This document shows positions 23,286 to 34,459 of a stretch of DNA of 64,000 nt, piece after piece. Source of the stretch: Imbricaverruca yamaguchii. Taxonomy: Eukaryota > Arthropoda > Thecostraca > Neoverrucidae. Position numbers and translations under genes: made by a program. The stretch's first letter is position 1. Each line of letters opens with the position of its first letter. Location of the stretch: positions 75,001 through 139,000 of the forward strand of contig JAOTOL010000867.1 in assembly GCA_034440575.1 (NCBI GenBank), in the 5' to 3' direction. Below the pieces are notes generated by a model. The model had not been told where the DNA came from. It did not search any database and saw only the letters and a list, made by a program, of their open reading frames with translations.

Positions 23286-23855
23286 GAGAAGTCTCCTTCG
23301 TTGGCCGCGTGAATAGTCTAGGACTTCGCGTTGCGATAACGCCCGTTTAAAGATGACGGTACGTTTTGCTTTATATTGTTTAGTTGTACTAGAGGGCCGA
23401 AATTGTGACAAGTGTCGACAGACAATTTTAAACTCCGTCTGCCGACACTACAAGCAACGGCAACAACGGCAGGTAGACCTATGCGCGCCGGCCGCGCTCT
23501 CGGTTCTCTCTCGCACAATCCATTTCAACACCGTCCAGTCGGGAGGTGGCTCCACCCTCGGCACCATGATTGGCGGCCAGACTAGTGACGGGGCATCATT
23601 GCCCGCCGGCGATTGGTGATACACATTTTGACACACCTCCGGACAATATGGCCGCTAATGGTGATTCACAAGTACTCATATGCCGGCTACGTGCTGAAGG
23701 CACATTCCGGCGTTCCTAACCTATCTACAACGGATGCAAGTCGGTACACATAGCCACAACATTTTGATAACAGTCATCGAGTGAGTCAGCATTCCTTTCA
23801 GCGAGGGCCAGAAGCGTGATGAATCCTGAACTACGTTACAGAAGGCTATGAAGAC
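23286..23855. other. No recognisable gene
   Basis: Moderately GC-rich sequence with short frames on both strands, none with a recognisable domain. Confidence 0.35.
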
Positions 23856-23857
23856 AT

Positions 23858-24800
23858 AAAACATATATACATAAAAGATCAGTTCAACAATGAGCCACAA
23901 GAGCTCTTCTTTGTTGCACTCTGGACACTCAACCAGTTGCCCACCAAATACGTCGATCAGCCCTCCCTGGAATACTGAAAAGCAAGCCCTCTATTCATAT
24001 AATGATTATCTGCGATGTTTTTAGAGACGTTCAATGTGCTGCTACTGACAATAGTGTCTGACAGCTGGTTCCAGTGTTCCAGTATTCCAGTGTAATTGCA
24101 TCATTCCTGTTAAATTCAAACATTTCCCTAAGATATACCTTCCCCTGACCACGGCAAAGTTAAAGACCTCGATGAGATCTCCTCTCAGCGTTCTACATAT
24201 ATCTAAGTGAAAACATATTCAATTTCTTCAATCTTTCCTCACATGCCAGGTTACATATACCATTAACCATTTTTGTAGCCCTTTTTTGTACTCCCTTTCT
24301 GAAATACAACATTCTTTTTCGTAGCCAGGAGACCAAGCTTGGATGCAGTATTCCAAATGCAGTATTTGTGAGGCACGAACGCTCTTTTCTAAACCCATGC
24401 TGCGTATATTGAATCAATCTGTTTCCTTTCAGATAACGAACTATTCTATGCTTGATGATTGATTCGAATACATTGCAGACTATGGATATGAAGCTTACTG
24501 GCCTATGGTTTCAACTTTCCCTCGTTCTCCTTTCTTGAAAAAGGAACTGTATATGCCCTTTTCCAATCTGCTATAATTTCATTTTGTGAAATTGTTCTAC
24601 AAAACATTACACTAAGTGTAAATGCCACTTCCTTTTCAGCTTCCCGCAATACCACAGCATAAATTGTATCAGGTCCTACTGCCTTGCTTGGCTTTATTTT
24701 CCTGATATGATTGAAAACAACATCACTATCAATGAAATCAGCATTGTTTATCTGATCTCATGCCACTAAGCTGTGGTGTATGGTTGGTATATTAGTCACA
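23858..24800 (-). pseudogene. CR1 LINE fragment, internally deleted and diverged
   Basis: Reading the minus strand, it carries diverged RT block segments near 24480-24760 and a QHGFRKERSCLTN motif near 24390. It then jumps to the thumb and C-terminal sequence (RVQKRATKMVNGI) and the 3' tail (TTTTATGTATATATG...). About 1 kb of RT is missing compared with the copies at 17625 and 58597. It is markedly more diverged, so it is an older insertion. Confidence 0.8.
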
Positions 24801-24879
24801 TCTTCCATAAGATATGACTTCTGCCTGACTGAGATAATCTGCCATGACTATGATATGGTATATGATAAGAGAGATGGCT

Positions 24880-25225
24880 CCCGAATCCGGGAAGAGGCCA
24901 AAAGTTGGGTAAGGTCACCAGGAAATCAGAAGGTCACTGAGATTAGAAGGGATTCTCCTAACATGGACGACAAGGTCCCTGGGAGAGAAGAGGAGTCATC
25001 CAGGACATAAATGACCACCCTAAGATGGGAAGGAGGATAAAAAGAGGAGGACACCCCCAAGATTGAGAGGTGGCCTCTAATTTGGAACAGAAAGCCTCTA
25101 GAAGAGAAAAGGATGCCCCCGCCGGACTCGAGATGAATCCTTCAAGACGGGCTAGGATGTCCCCAGGACCGAATGAGGCCCCAAAGACCGGAAGGAGGCC
25201 CCAGGAAATGAAAGGTCTTTGGGGA
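24880..25225 (+). repeat. Family-4 GGCCCC-rich element (fragment)
   Basis: About 14 degenerate ~24-bp units with GGAGGCCCC and AAGACGGG halves, immediately beyond the diverged CR1 fragment. Confidence 0.6.
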
Positions 25226-26455
25226 TCGTGGGATTGGTAGAGGGTATGTAAGAGGTGATGTTCTCAAAGTTCTTTCTGAGGCCAGGTCAGTGACCTGAAA
25301 ACCCGGGGAATTATTTGTCAAGTTTCATACTGTTTAGTGTGCAAGTTCGTTTTCTTTTGAAAGCCTGGAACAATATGAGAAGTCCCGGTTCTGATTTCAT
25401 TGATCTCCGTGAAGTGCCCTGAGGCCTGACCAAGGAGAAAACCCATTTAGACATTCGTGCTTTATGGTCGGTTTCGAGTTGGATGACCTAAGATGGGTTT
25501 GTTTGTTTTTGTTTTGTTGAACTAGGCACTTAGGGCCTTGTCAGGGCATTTCATGTCACGAATGAGAAAAAGAACAGAGTCTGAGCGAGTAGTCTGGACG
25601 AGTTTATACGGTACAAAGGATGAGCTGAGCCACTCTGTCTGATATTCAAAATTCGAAACCATAATAACTTTGCGTTATTGCGTCGCTTCGCTTTCCAGTG
25701 CCTTTCTTTGTGCTATTCCCGTTAATATTATACGTGGTTGCGATTTGAGCATCGGCAACATCGCTACAGTGCATGGTGTCTTGCGGCCGGACTCCCTGAC
25801 CAGTGCGGTCTGACTATCTGACCAGTACGATGTGAAATCATATCGCACGATGTTGCAGGCAACACTTGTTCTCTTGCTGATGTTCCATCTGTGCTATTGT
25901 ATGTTAGTGTATTTAAGAACAACTTTATGACACAGCCAAGTTCTTAGAGCATGGTGCCCAGGGCTAACTGTACTGGAAGGGAAGCTTGTAATTGGCTCCT
26001 GCATTGCGAAGCTTCTTCAGAAAGAAAGCGTTTGCGTTCATTTCTATGTCGTTCTTGGCGCTTCATCAACACCCTTCTAATATTTTTTTTTAAAACCTGA
26101 ATTTCATGTATCGTGCACCTGTCACCAAAAATGCGCTTAAAGCTTCAGAGAACTGTCCGTATCGCTCTTCTCTGCCAAACCTCCCGTTGGCGCGCGACAT
26201 AAAACGTTAGTAAATGTTCGCGTATATTTATTCGCACGTACATGCTAGAAAGGTTGATTCGATTGAGCAAACGCTGTCGTCAAAATTTCACAATTATCCG
26301 CAGCACTCGCAGTACGGGAGATACCTCAGCGCCAGTTGGTTGACAGCGCATAACAGCGCCGATACACAACACAGCACAGCGCCAGTCTCGGCGTTCCAGT
26401 CACGGACGGACACAGGCGGCTGCGCCGCGTACCGTGCGGCGGACACACGTGACGC
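25226..26455. other. No recognisable gene
   Basis: Unassigned. It contains the nearest minus-strand AATAAA (26227-26232) downstream of the cuticle-like gene, which would place the 29-bp array in its 3' UTR. Confidence 0.35.
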
Positions 26456-26458
26456 CGC

Positions 26459-26935
26459 GTGACGCTGTGACGCGCCACAGAGGTCCTGTGACGCTGTGAC
26501 GCTGTGACATGCCACAGAGGTCCTGTGACGCTGTGACGCGCCACAGAGGTCCTGTGACGCTGTGACGCGCCGCAGAGGTCCTGTGACGCTGTGACGCGCC
26601 ACAGAGGTCCTGTGACGCTGTGACGCGCCACAGAGGTCCTGTGACGCTGTGACGCTGTGACGCGCCACAGAGGTCCTGTGACGCTGTGACGCGCCACAGA
26701 GGTCCTGTGACGCTGTGACGCGCCACAGAGGTCCTGTGACGCTGTGACGCGCCACAGAGGTCCTGTGACGCTGTGACGCGCCACAGAGGTCCTGTGACGC
26801 TGTGACGCTGTGACATGCCACAGAGGTCCTGTGACGCTGTGACGCGCCACAGAGGTCCTGTGACGCTGTGACGCTGTGACATGCCACAGAGGTCCTGTGA
26901 CGCTGTGACGCGCCACAGAGGTCCCTGTGACGCTG
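26459..26935. repeat. 29-bp tandem array (about 16 units), TGACG-rich
   Basis: The unit is CTGTGACGCTGTGACGCGCC plus ACAGAGGTC (29 bp); some units carry an extra GCTGTGACG. Each unit holds two TGACG pentamers and a small inverted pair CTGTG...CACAG. Because 29 is not a multiple of 3 and the unit lacks stops on the minus strand, all three minus frames are open over 480-670 bases. Those frames should not be read as genes. The array starts 91 bp beyond the stop codon of the cuticle-like gene. Confidence 0.9.
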
Positions 26936-26937
26936 TG

Positions 26938-26955
26938 TGACGTCACATGACGTCA
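26938..26955. promoter_or_regulatory. Two adjacent perfect TGACGTCA palindromes
   Basis: TGACGTCA at 26938-26945 and 26948-26955, followed by CACGTG at about 26963. They sit at the edge of the 29-bp array, 70 bp from the cuticle-like gene's stop. They are CREB/ATF-type sites by sequence; function is unknown. Confidence 0.5.
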
Positions 26956-27025
26956 TGGGGGTCACGTGGATAGGTCACGTACGGTCAGCGCCTGTCGCCG
27001 CAGCCTTGTCCAGACGTCCTGCCGT

Positions 27026-27301
27026 TCAGTAGTAGGTGCGGTGAGTGTAGTAGACCGGGTTGTACCCGTTGTGGTACACCAAGGGCGCGATGTTGCCGTA
27101 GTGGTAGCCGGCGTTGTAGCTGAGCGGGCGGGAGGCGTACCCCAGCTTCATGGTGTCTTCCTCGGCATGCTGGTCCTCGGTGGCGGTGGCGCGCTTCTTC
27201 AGGTGGTGCAGCGCAGGGCCGTGGGCGCTGAATTCGTTCGGGTAGGTGGCATAGTAGGCCCCGTAGCCCTCGACGACCGGATACTCACGCTTCTTGCGCT
27301 C
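27026..27301 (-). CDS. Exon 3 of the cuticle-like gene
   Basis: 91 codons plus the TGA stop, beginning after TTCCAG. It codes for the charged linker and the Tyr-rich C-terminal tail. Confidence 0.78.
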   Translation of the reverse strand, partial: ERKKREYPVVEGYGAYYATYPNEFSAHGPALHHLKKRATATEDQHAEEDTMKLGYASRPLSYNAGYHYGNIAPLVYHNGYNPVYYTHRTYY

Positions 27302-29583
27302 CTGGAATGGACAGATGAGGGTCAGTTGACTATAGCCCCTGGGTGTTGCCGCGCTGCTGTATTCTTGCATTCCTGTGTCACCTTTTGGAAGATGTTATAT
27401 GCAGATGAGGTTACATTATACCAGCTGGACTTCGGTAACAGCAGTTTTGAAACAAAGAGCCGTTTTAGATCATGTGATGGACATGACACAAATAACCTTT
27501 TATCCATAATCAGATTTACAGATATATTACTGCATCGATACGTACGTGCTCGGAAGGGGTGCGCACACATTATCTTGCTCACATTTTCATGCTCTGCATA
27601 CAGGAATGCAGGCCCGGGGAAGGCTACACCTCAACCACTAATGTTTTGCATTTCATGTCGGGTTCAGCTTCGCAGCTTTTGGCTGCTTCAAAACTGCAGC
27701 CACTGTTGATATTGCTCCACCAGTGTAGCTGATTCGAATCGCTCACACGGGTCAAGCTGCATTGACGGCTGACCGATCTCAGGCACGGCCCTCTCCTGAT
27801 CTAACTGGTCTCTGACACGGCCCTCTCCTGATCTAACTGGTCTCTGACACGGCCCTCTGCCCACACAACAGTTCTCAGACTCGGCCTTCTGAACTAGCAC
27901 GGCCCTATCCTGATCTAACTGGTCCCTCACACGGCCCTCTGCCCACACAACAGTTCTCAGACTCGGCCTTCTGAACTAGCATGGCCCTCTCCTGATCTAA
28001 CTGGTCTCTGACACGGCCCTCTGCCCACACAACAGTTCTCAGACTCGGCCTTCTGAACTAGCACGGCCCTCTCCTGATCTAACTGGTCTCTGACACGGCC
28101 CTCTGCCCACACGACAGTTCTCAGACTCGGCCTTCTGAACTAGCACGGCCCTCTACTGATCTAACTGGTCTCTGACACGGCCCTCTGCCCACACAACAGT
28201 TCTCAGACTCGGCCTTCTGAACTAGCACGGCCCTATACTGATCTAACTGGTCCATGACACGCCCTCTGCCCACACAACAGTTCTCAGACTCGGCCTTCTG
28301 AACTAGCACGGCCCTCTACTGATCTAACTGGTCTCTGACACGGCCCTCTGCCCACACAACAGTTCTCAGACTCGGCCTTCTGAACTAGCACGGCCCTCTC
28401 CTGATCTAACTGGTCCCTGACACGGCCCTCTCCTGATCTAACTGGTCTCTGACACGGCCCTCTGCCCACACAACAGTTCTCAGACTCGGCCTTCTGAACT
28501 AGCACGGCCCTCTACTGATCTAACTGGTCCCTGACACGGCCCTCTGCCCACACAACAGTTCTCAGACTCGGCCTTCTGAACTAGCATGGCCCTCTCCTGA
28601 TCTAACTGGTCCCTGACACGGCCCTCTCATGTACCCAACTGACCTCAGGCTCAGTCTTCTTCTCGTCGACCTCAACCGGCTTGAATGAGTAGGGCAAGGC
28701 GCCATAGACGTAGGGGTGGGCGGCGTAGGCTGTGTTGTAGGCCAGCGGCGTGTTGTAGGCCAGCGGCGTGTTGTAGGCCAGCGGCGTGTTGTAGGGCAGT
28801 AGCGTGTTGTAGGCCAGCGGCGTGTTGTAGGCCAGCGGCGTGTTGTAAGCCAGTGGCTTGTTGTAACCAACCAAAGCCTGGGAGGCAGCAGCGCCCAGCA
28901 GAGCCAGCAGGATCTGGAGACAGAGATGACGTCACAGCACATGCCACTGTACCTTGTCTAGAGCAAGCAGCAGCTGTAGACAATGATGGCGTCGCACCAC
29001 ATCCTGCTGTGGCTGGAAATCTGGACGGTGATGACGTGTTCAGGACACCTCTGACCGTGACTCTAGCCTTTGACCGGTGAGCTAGGATTGCGGCACTCTA
29101 CATGCCGAAACTACTGACTGAATACGAAAGATAGGGAGAGAGAGAGAGATAAAGAGATGATGTATTTTCCTAAATGGGGCATGCTCAAAATTAAGCACAC
29201 AGTGTATCGCTTCTTGATATCCTGATATCAGCTTCCTGATATTTTGTGTGACTACATGGTTGTTGCCTTCGTTCACTGACATCCGACCTTGTCGATCGTG
29301 CATGCATTCATACTATGGTACGGAATTTAAATATGCACCAAAATATTACTAGACACAGTAAAGTTGACGCGATGAACGAAATTAAGTAAGGCCAGAAGAA
29401 CATTAAAATCAAAGTTGCATGCAAAACGTTGCTACCTCTCACTCCGCATATATTACCCAAGCCTGAAATCTAGATCTCCTAAGTAGATCACTGGATTCCA
29501 AAACGACATCTATGCCAACACGGATGAGCGCAAGGCAAGTTCCACCGAGTGGTACGTGACAATATCCTTACCAGAGTCTTCAT
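27026..29583 (-). CDS. Cuticle-like secreted Tyr/Asn-rich protein (three exons)
   Basis: Three coding exons join in phase 0: 29572-29583 (Met-Lys-Thr-Leu), 28644-28913 and 27026-27301. The product is 185 residues. Exons 1 and 2 together give a signal peptide (MKTLILLALLGAAASQA). The mature part opens with about eight six-residue YNTPLA repeats, then a YAAHPYVYGALPY stretch, a charged segment (DEKKTEPE, then ERKKREYP) and a Tyr/His/Asn-rich tail ending in THRTYY. Splice sites are GTAAGG, CTCCAG, GTCAGT and TTCCAG. A four-codon first exon split inside the signal peptide is typical of arthropod cuticle genes. There is no Rebers-Riddiford chitin-binding consensus, so chitin binding is not shown. 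Another low-complexity secreted protein is possible. Confidence 0.75.
27772..28637. repeat. 82-bp tandem array filling intron 2 of the cuticle-like gene
   Basis: About nine units with landmarks ACACGGCCCTCTGCCCACAC, AACAGTTCTCAGACTCGG, CCTTCTGAACTAGC and CTGATCTAACTGG. Some half units are repeated or missing. It reaches to the 5' splice site of intron 2, within about 6 bp. Confidence 0.9.
28644..28913 (-). CDS. Exon 2 of the cuticle-like gene
   Basis: 90 codons between acceptor CTCCAG and donor GTCAGT (28638-28643). It holds the hydrophobic signal core and an 18-bp DNA repeat (about 28735-28860) coding for the six-residue units. Confidence 0.78.
29572..29583 (-). CDS. Exon 1 coding part of the cuticle-like gene
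   Basis: Four codons, Met-Lys-Thr-Leu, then the donor GTAAGG (29566-29571). Intron 1 is 658 bp. Confidence 0.75.
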
Positions 29584-29649
29584 AGTGTTGCTGTGCGTGG
29601 TGCGGAGGAGCTGTGCTGACGGCTGTGTGTGTGTGTGGCCACCCCACCG

Positions 29650-29657
29650 TTTTATAT
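29650..29657 (-). promoter_or_regulatory. TATA box of the cuticle-like gene
   Basis: CATATAAAAC on the minus strand, about 70 bp upstream of the ATG. A GTCAGCA initiator-like motif lies at 29614-29620. The spacing allows a short 5' UTR, as is usual for cuticle genes. Confidence 0.6.
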
Positions 29658-29699
29658 GTCCACTGGCGCGCCTCGGGCACCCGCCGAGCAGCGTGTATC

Positions 29700-31830
29700 C
29701 CGACCAGACAGAGCCTGGCTGGGCTGCCCTCCAGTACCCGGGCACCTCCCGTCCCGGAGATGCGCTCTGCGTCTGGCCGGGTCCATGACCCTTGGGCGTG
29801 GCACCACCTGCGACATTAGGTCCCTGTCAAGGTCAGGTTCAGGGCTGGCCGAACCTGCTGGCAGTTTTTGTCCGTCTGATATGAGCTGCCAGGGCATGAC
29901 TGACACGAATATCGGCCACCTGCCTGCCTGTGAGAAGCGACGGAGTGGGCGAGGGCGCACGGCGCAGGGGACGAGGGGCGACGAGGAACGACTGCGCCCT
30001 TCAGTGCCAGGGTCAACACCAGCCGGGCGGGGGGGTGTCCCGCAAACGGTCGACTAGTGAAGGCATAGCAACTGATGTAGAATTGGGAGACGCGCGAGTG
30101 TGTACCTTGATAACTCCTTGTGTGTGCGCATGCGTTCACAAATCAAATATGTGCACCCACACAAATGACCGGGGAATCACCTGACAGTTCTCCTCTGCCT
30201 GGCATAATTAGCTGTAATGTCGTTTTTCCCACGTTCTACAATTCGTATGTCACGACCCAGTGACACATAGTGAGCTCTAACTCAGGTAACTCAGGTATAT
30301 GTGAAAAGCGTACCCTTGGATTCAAATCTAAACTACAAGCGATTTCAATGGCGAAGTATTTTCACGGTCTATCAGGCGGTATGTGTATCCAAGTATCTGC
30401 TCTTCCCCCGGCTACAGCACCGTTGAAATATGAAACTTTCCCGGTTGGGTGGGGGACGCAGCAGATTATATGAGTACGAAAAGCGTGCAATTAATGCTGG
30501 TGAAATCTCATCATTACAGCTTCGTGATAGAGCATAGGCGTTGGTGACATAAGCATATGCATTGGGGTTATAGAGCATTGGCATTGATGTTATGGAGCAC
30601 TAGTGTGATAGAGCATAGGCAGGTTCAAATTGTGAAAGTGGAAGTCACGCATATTTTGAGCATCCGTCAAAAAAATGAGGTGGTAAGCGCTGTAATTCCA
30701 TTCTGAACCGACCCAGTACGGTGTAGTGACTATGCTCCATGAAATGTCTACTTTCATGATTTGCAAGAAAAAAAAAAAAACGAATGGCAGTATGGCAACA
30801 GCTGTATAGCAAATGGTTAGTTCCGTTGAAAATCGATAAGAGTACACAGGTAAGTGAAAATGACAGGAGACTTTTTAATTTGCCTTAGCTATGCCGCCAA
30901 ACGGTCACATCCCGTTGTAAGCCAGCAATTTGCGATCGTTTTATTATCTGATACGGTGCCCATTATCGCATTCAAGAAATACCAAGCTGCTGCAGGTTTC
31001 CGATACTTACGTGACTCATGAGTATCAGTCGTATTGTTCGTCCCTCCTATGTGTTCTGTATGAAATCTTACGAAATGTGTGGTATGTGACCGACTTCTAA
31101 TTTCGTCAACCTGTTTCGTGGTGGACAAAATTTCAAAATTACCTAAACTCCGGATTAAGAAGCGGGATTCCGAACTTTTGGTCACTATTTAAATTCACGA
31201 ACAACTTAAATAATGCGACGATGTGCTTCTTTGCTGAAGCAGGGCGAACTATCATTAGTAACATACTGCAGGAATGCACCGAACATTTGCTGGATGCTGA
31301 ACCAAAAGTATCATGACGGTAAGTGCAAAACATTTTCTTCAAAATATATGAAAGAACACTTAGATGCAGAGATGGTACTGGTGTGGAATGTTTTGCAGCT
31401 CTGCGTTTTGTTTTTCTTCCTCCATCGAGATTCCCCATTCATCTTAAAATAGAGTCTTTTCTTGTGTTGTGCCCTTTGTGTGTCACCACCCTGTTTTTTT
31501 TGTGTCGTGTGCCGCGCCGAGCTGTGCCAGAATTTGCTGTGCTCGTGTCGTGTGCCGTGCCAGATTGTGGACAGGGTGACATCTTCAGTACGGACGCTGC
31601 CACGTGGCGGCTGCCGTGCCACGTGCGCTGTGTCAGCTCACCCTAGCCTGGGCATTGTGTAAACCCTGAATAGGTGCCTTCAGCGCCCCTTCCCCTCTTC
31701 GCACTGAGGGAAGAGTGGTGGTCATCTGTGCGGGCATGACGCGTCCCGTGCACACCCCTCCCGCTGGCCTCCGGCGTCGACAGTCCTCTAGCTGTCCGAC
31801 ATTTATTACCAGGTACATTCAGTCAGACCG
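29700..31830. other. No recognisable gene
   Basis: The sequence upstream of the cuticle-like promoter includes a GC-rich part (29660-30060) with long but unconvincing frames on both strands. From 30180 onward it is AT-rich and holds only short frames. No domain or splice structure was recognised. Confidence 0.35.
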
Positions 31831-31831
31831 T

Positions 31832-32625
31832 GACTGTCAGTACCGCCAGCGCGGTCATGCATACCATTACCACCAGTCAGCAGTCAGGCGGTATATACCA
31901 ATACTACCAGTCACCAGCTAGGCTGTACATAACAATACCACCAGTCAGCAGTCAGGCGGTATATACCAATACTACCAGTCACCAGCTGGGCTGTACATAA
32001 CAATACCACCAGTCAGCAGTCAGGCGGTATATACCAATACTACCAGTCACCAGCTGGGCTGTACATAACAATACCACCAGTCAGCAGTCAGGCGGTATAT
32101 ACCAATACTACCAGTCACCAGCTAGGCTGTACATACCAATACCACCAGTCAGCAGTCAGGCGGTACATACCAATACTACCAGTCACCAGCTAGGCTGTAC
32201 ATAACAATACCACCAGTCAGCAGTCAGGCAGTACATACCAATACTACCAGTCACCAGCTAGGCTGTACATAACAATACCACCAGTCAGCAGTCAGGCAGT
32301 ACATACCAATACTACCAGTCACCAGCTAGGCTGTACATAACAATACCACCAGTCAGCAGTCAGGCGGTATATACCAATACTACCAGTCACCAGCTGGGCT
32401 GTACATAACATACCCCGTCGCGTGGCGGTTTTCCGTACGAAGGGTACATACCAATACTACCAGTCACCAGCTGGGCTGTACATAACAATACCACCAGTCA
32501 GCAGTCAGGCGGTATATACCAATACTACCAGTCACCAGCTAGGCATTGATCGCCATCACCACCAGCCAACAGCCAGGCTCTGGGTACCAATACCACCAGT
32601 CATCAGCCAAGTCGTGAACACCAAT
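31832..32625. repeat. 68-bp (2 x 34) tandem array
   Basis: About ten 68-bp units, each two related 34-bp halves. One half carries TATACCAATACTACCAGTCA and CCAGCTGGGC; the other TACATAACAATACCACCAG and TCAGCAGTCAGG. A foreign ~35-bp piece (CCCGTCGCGTGGCGG...) interrupts it near 32410-32445. The last units are degenerate. No coding signal is seen. Confidence 0.9.
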
Positions 32626-32639
32626 ATCACCCGGTGGTA

Positions 32640-33480
32640 TTGGGTATGGCATAAATATTATAATTAAATAATTAAATATAACAAAACTATGCCATAATTA
32701 AATAATAATTATGACATAATTATTGCTGATCTGGCCGGTCTATCAACTGCGTCAGTGTTCCGGACAATGCTGGCAAAGACTGCCAAGAAACGCCAGGTCA
32801 CTTGGCTTCAGCGCCAAGGTCGTCAGCATGGAGGACATGTGGACGTTCCCAAATGTGTCTACGTACTGTTCCTCTCATTGCACACCAATCCAATTCAGAC
32901 AGCCTCACACTAACCCATCGCTAGGAGGTGGGCGTGGCCGTGGGTGAACACAGGCAGAGGTGAAGAAAGCCTCGAGTCTGCCACACAAGGCAAATAAAAT
33001 CCAAAGGTTTGCAACCTGGGTATGATCAGCACAAAACACCGATTGGGGCTCAATGTGTAAGAGCTTATGGTCGCTGTTAGCACCAGTGCCATGACAACTT
33101 TCGACACGTTAATGCAACACAAGTCATACTGTTCTTTTGTAATGATGATGTAGATAATGACGGGAAATACCATGGAGTGAGAAAAGAACACATCGCCTGC
33201 CAGGATGTGCTCGGCATGAAGTGCAAATCGTTTATAATATTGTGACAAAACATATTACAAAATCAATTTGATGCTCAAAGAGCTTGGTCATATTCAGTGG
33301 ATCCGTAACACCAGCTTGCAAGGTTTTTAATATAAAATATTTTTTAAATGGAATATGAGTTCTTGCTGGGGAGACTTTATGAACCCGAGTCCCATTGCTA
33401 AGCAAAGCTTGTTGCGTGAACCCTGGGCCCACCACCCGACCCATGGATTCCAGTTATATGCCATGCTTTTGACCGGAAGT
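32640..33480. other. No confirmed gene; AT-rich block then unassigned
   Basis: An ATTAAATAATTA-rich block (32645-32725) is followed by a segment with a weak flavodoxin-like frame (see findings). Nothing else was identified. Confidence 0.35.
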
Positions 33481-34271
33481 TTAACCTGTCCCGTCTCGGG
33501 GATCTTCAACCGCCCCCCTCCCTCAGGTTTTTCGCGGATAGTGGACGAATAGTGCGCGGTAGGGCGCCCAAATTTTGCATGCCTTTTTCCGCATCAATTT
33601 GGCATGCTGTTTCAAAATTTTGAAGTCACGTCATCTAGGGTCAACGAGTTAGTCAAGGTCAAGTGAAGTCACCTCCAAAAAAGTTCAACCAGTCGTCACG
33701 CTTTAACGGATATAGAAATGTTAAGGAAACTTTTGGCGTTTGCTTATCTTTAGGGATGCAACAAAACGTACGAGTGGAATTTTTCATTTCTTTTTCGTTT
33801 TTGACTACATATAAATTTTGCATATTTGCCAATTGCAGTTCAAATGGAAGACTCTGGCTAAAGTAAACATTTTTGAATGGGGAAAGTTGACTTCCAACAA
33901 CGTTTCTCGGTCTGGTCTACTAATTCGAAAAGGAAAATTAAAGAAAACGAACTCAAAATTTTGAAGAATATATTTTTTTTTTTTTGGGGGGGGGGGGGGG
34001 AACAGCAAAATCGCCCTGGTCGATTTCGCTGTCCTTCTCTTATTCCAACCATTTTTTATATATCCCCAAAATGAACTCCCCAGATCCAAAAACATAATGC
34101 AAGTCGTGAAAAATCGTGAAAAATCTAGCCCCCTGGTTTGTTTTTGGGGGTGGATCCGGACCCTACTCGTTGAGCGTTTTGTTTGGGACGCTTAGTTTGG
34201 ATTTTAGAATGAGGCTACTATCCCCCCGAGACGGGGTGTGAGGATCTGACCGGAGAGACGGCGCGGGTTAA
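33481..34271 (+). mobile_element. Family-1 TTAA MITE, copy D
   Basis: TTAA at 33481-33484 and 34268-34271 bound 791 bp with ends CCTGTCCCGTCTCGG and GACGGCGCGGG. It has the same internal order as copy A but without the 68-bp duplication. A G run at 33987-34000 follows a T run. No transposase is encoded. Confidence 0.85.
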
Positions 34272-34369
34272 CGTGCCGTCAATGCACCGACACGGCCGCC
34301 CGGTAGCTCGTCCCGACCTTATCGGCCTAACTGCCAACTGACACTTCCGGCGGGGGCTAAACGCGAGCG

Positions 34370-34455
34370 TGTGAAGAGATTCAAACCCTGTGTTGCCAGG
34401 ACAGGGGAGACCCGTGCAGACCAGCGCCCTAACCAACGGAGCTAACAGAGCAGCG
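34370..34455 (-). mobile_element. tRNA-like sequence (SINE head or tRNA pseudogene)
   Basis: The minus strand has an A-box-like TTAGCTCCGTTGGTTAG (34429-34445) and a B-box-like GGTTTGAATCT (34377-34387) at tRNA spacing. The acceptor stem cannot be closed convincingly, so this is a decayed tRNA or a SINE head and not a working tRNA. It differs from the SINE at 5236. Confidence 0.55.
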
Positions 34456-34459
34456 CTTG

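Noticed and set aside
26294..26965. Three overlapping long minus-strand frames (160-223 codons)
   Set aside because: All arise from a stop-free 29-bp tandem unit whose length is not a multiple of three; no start context, domain or splice site.
28685..29080. Cys-rich plus-strand frame (Cys-Arg-Pro-Ala-Ala-Cys repeats)
   Set aside because: Antisense shadow of the 18-bp repeat in exon 2 of the cuticle-like gene.
31832..32625. CRISPR array
   Set aside because: Units are directly adjacent with no unique spacers, and the context is eukaryotic.
34370..34455. Functional tRNA gene
   Set aside because: A and B boxes are degenerate and the acceptor stem does not close.
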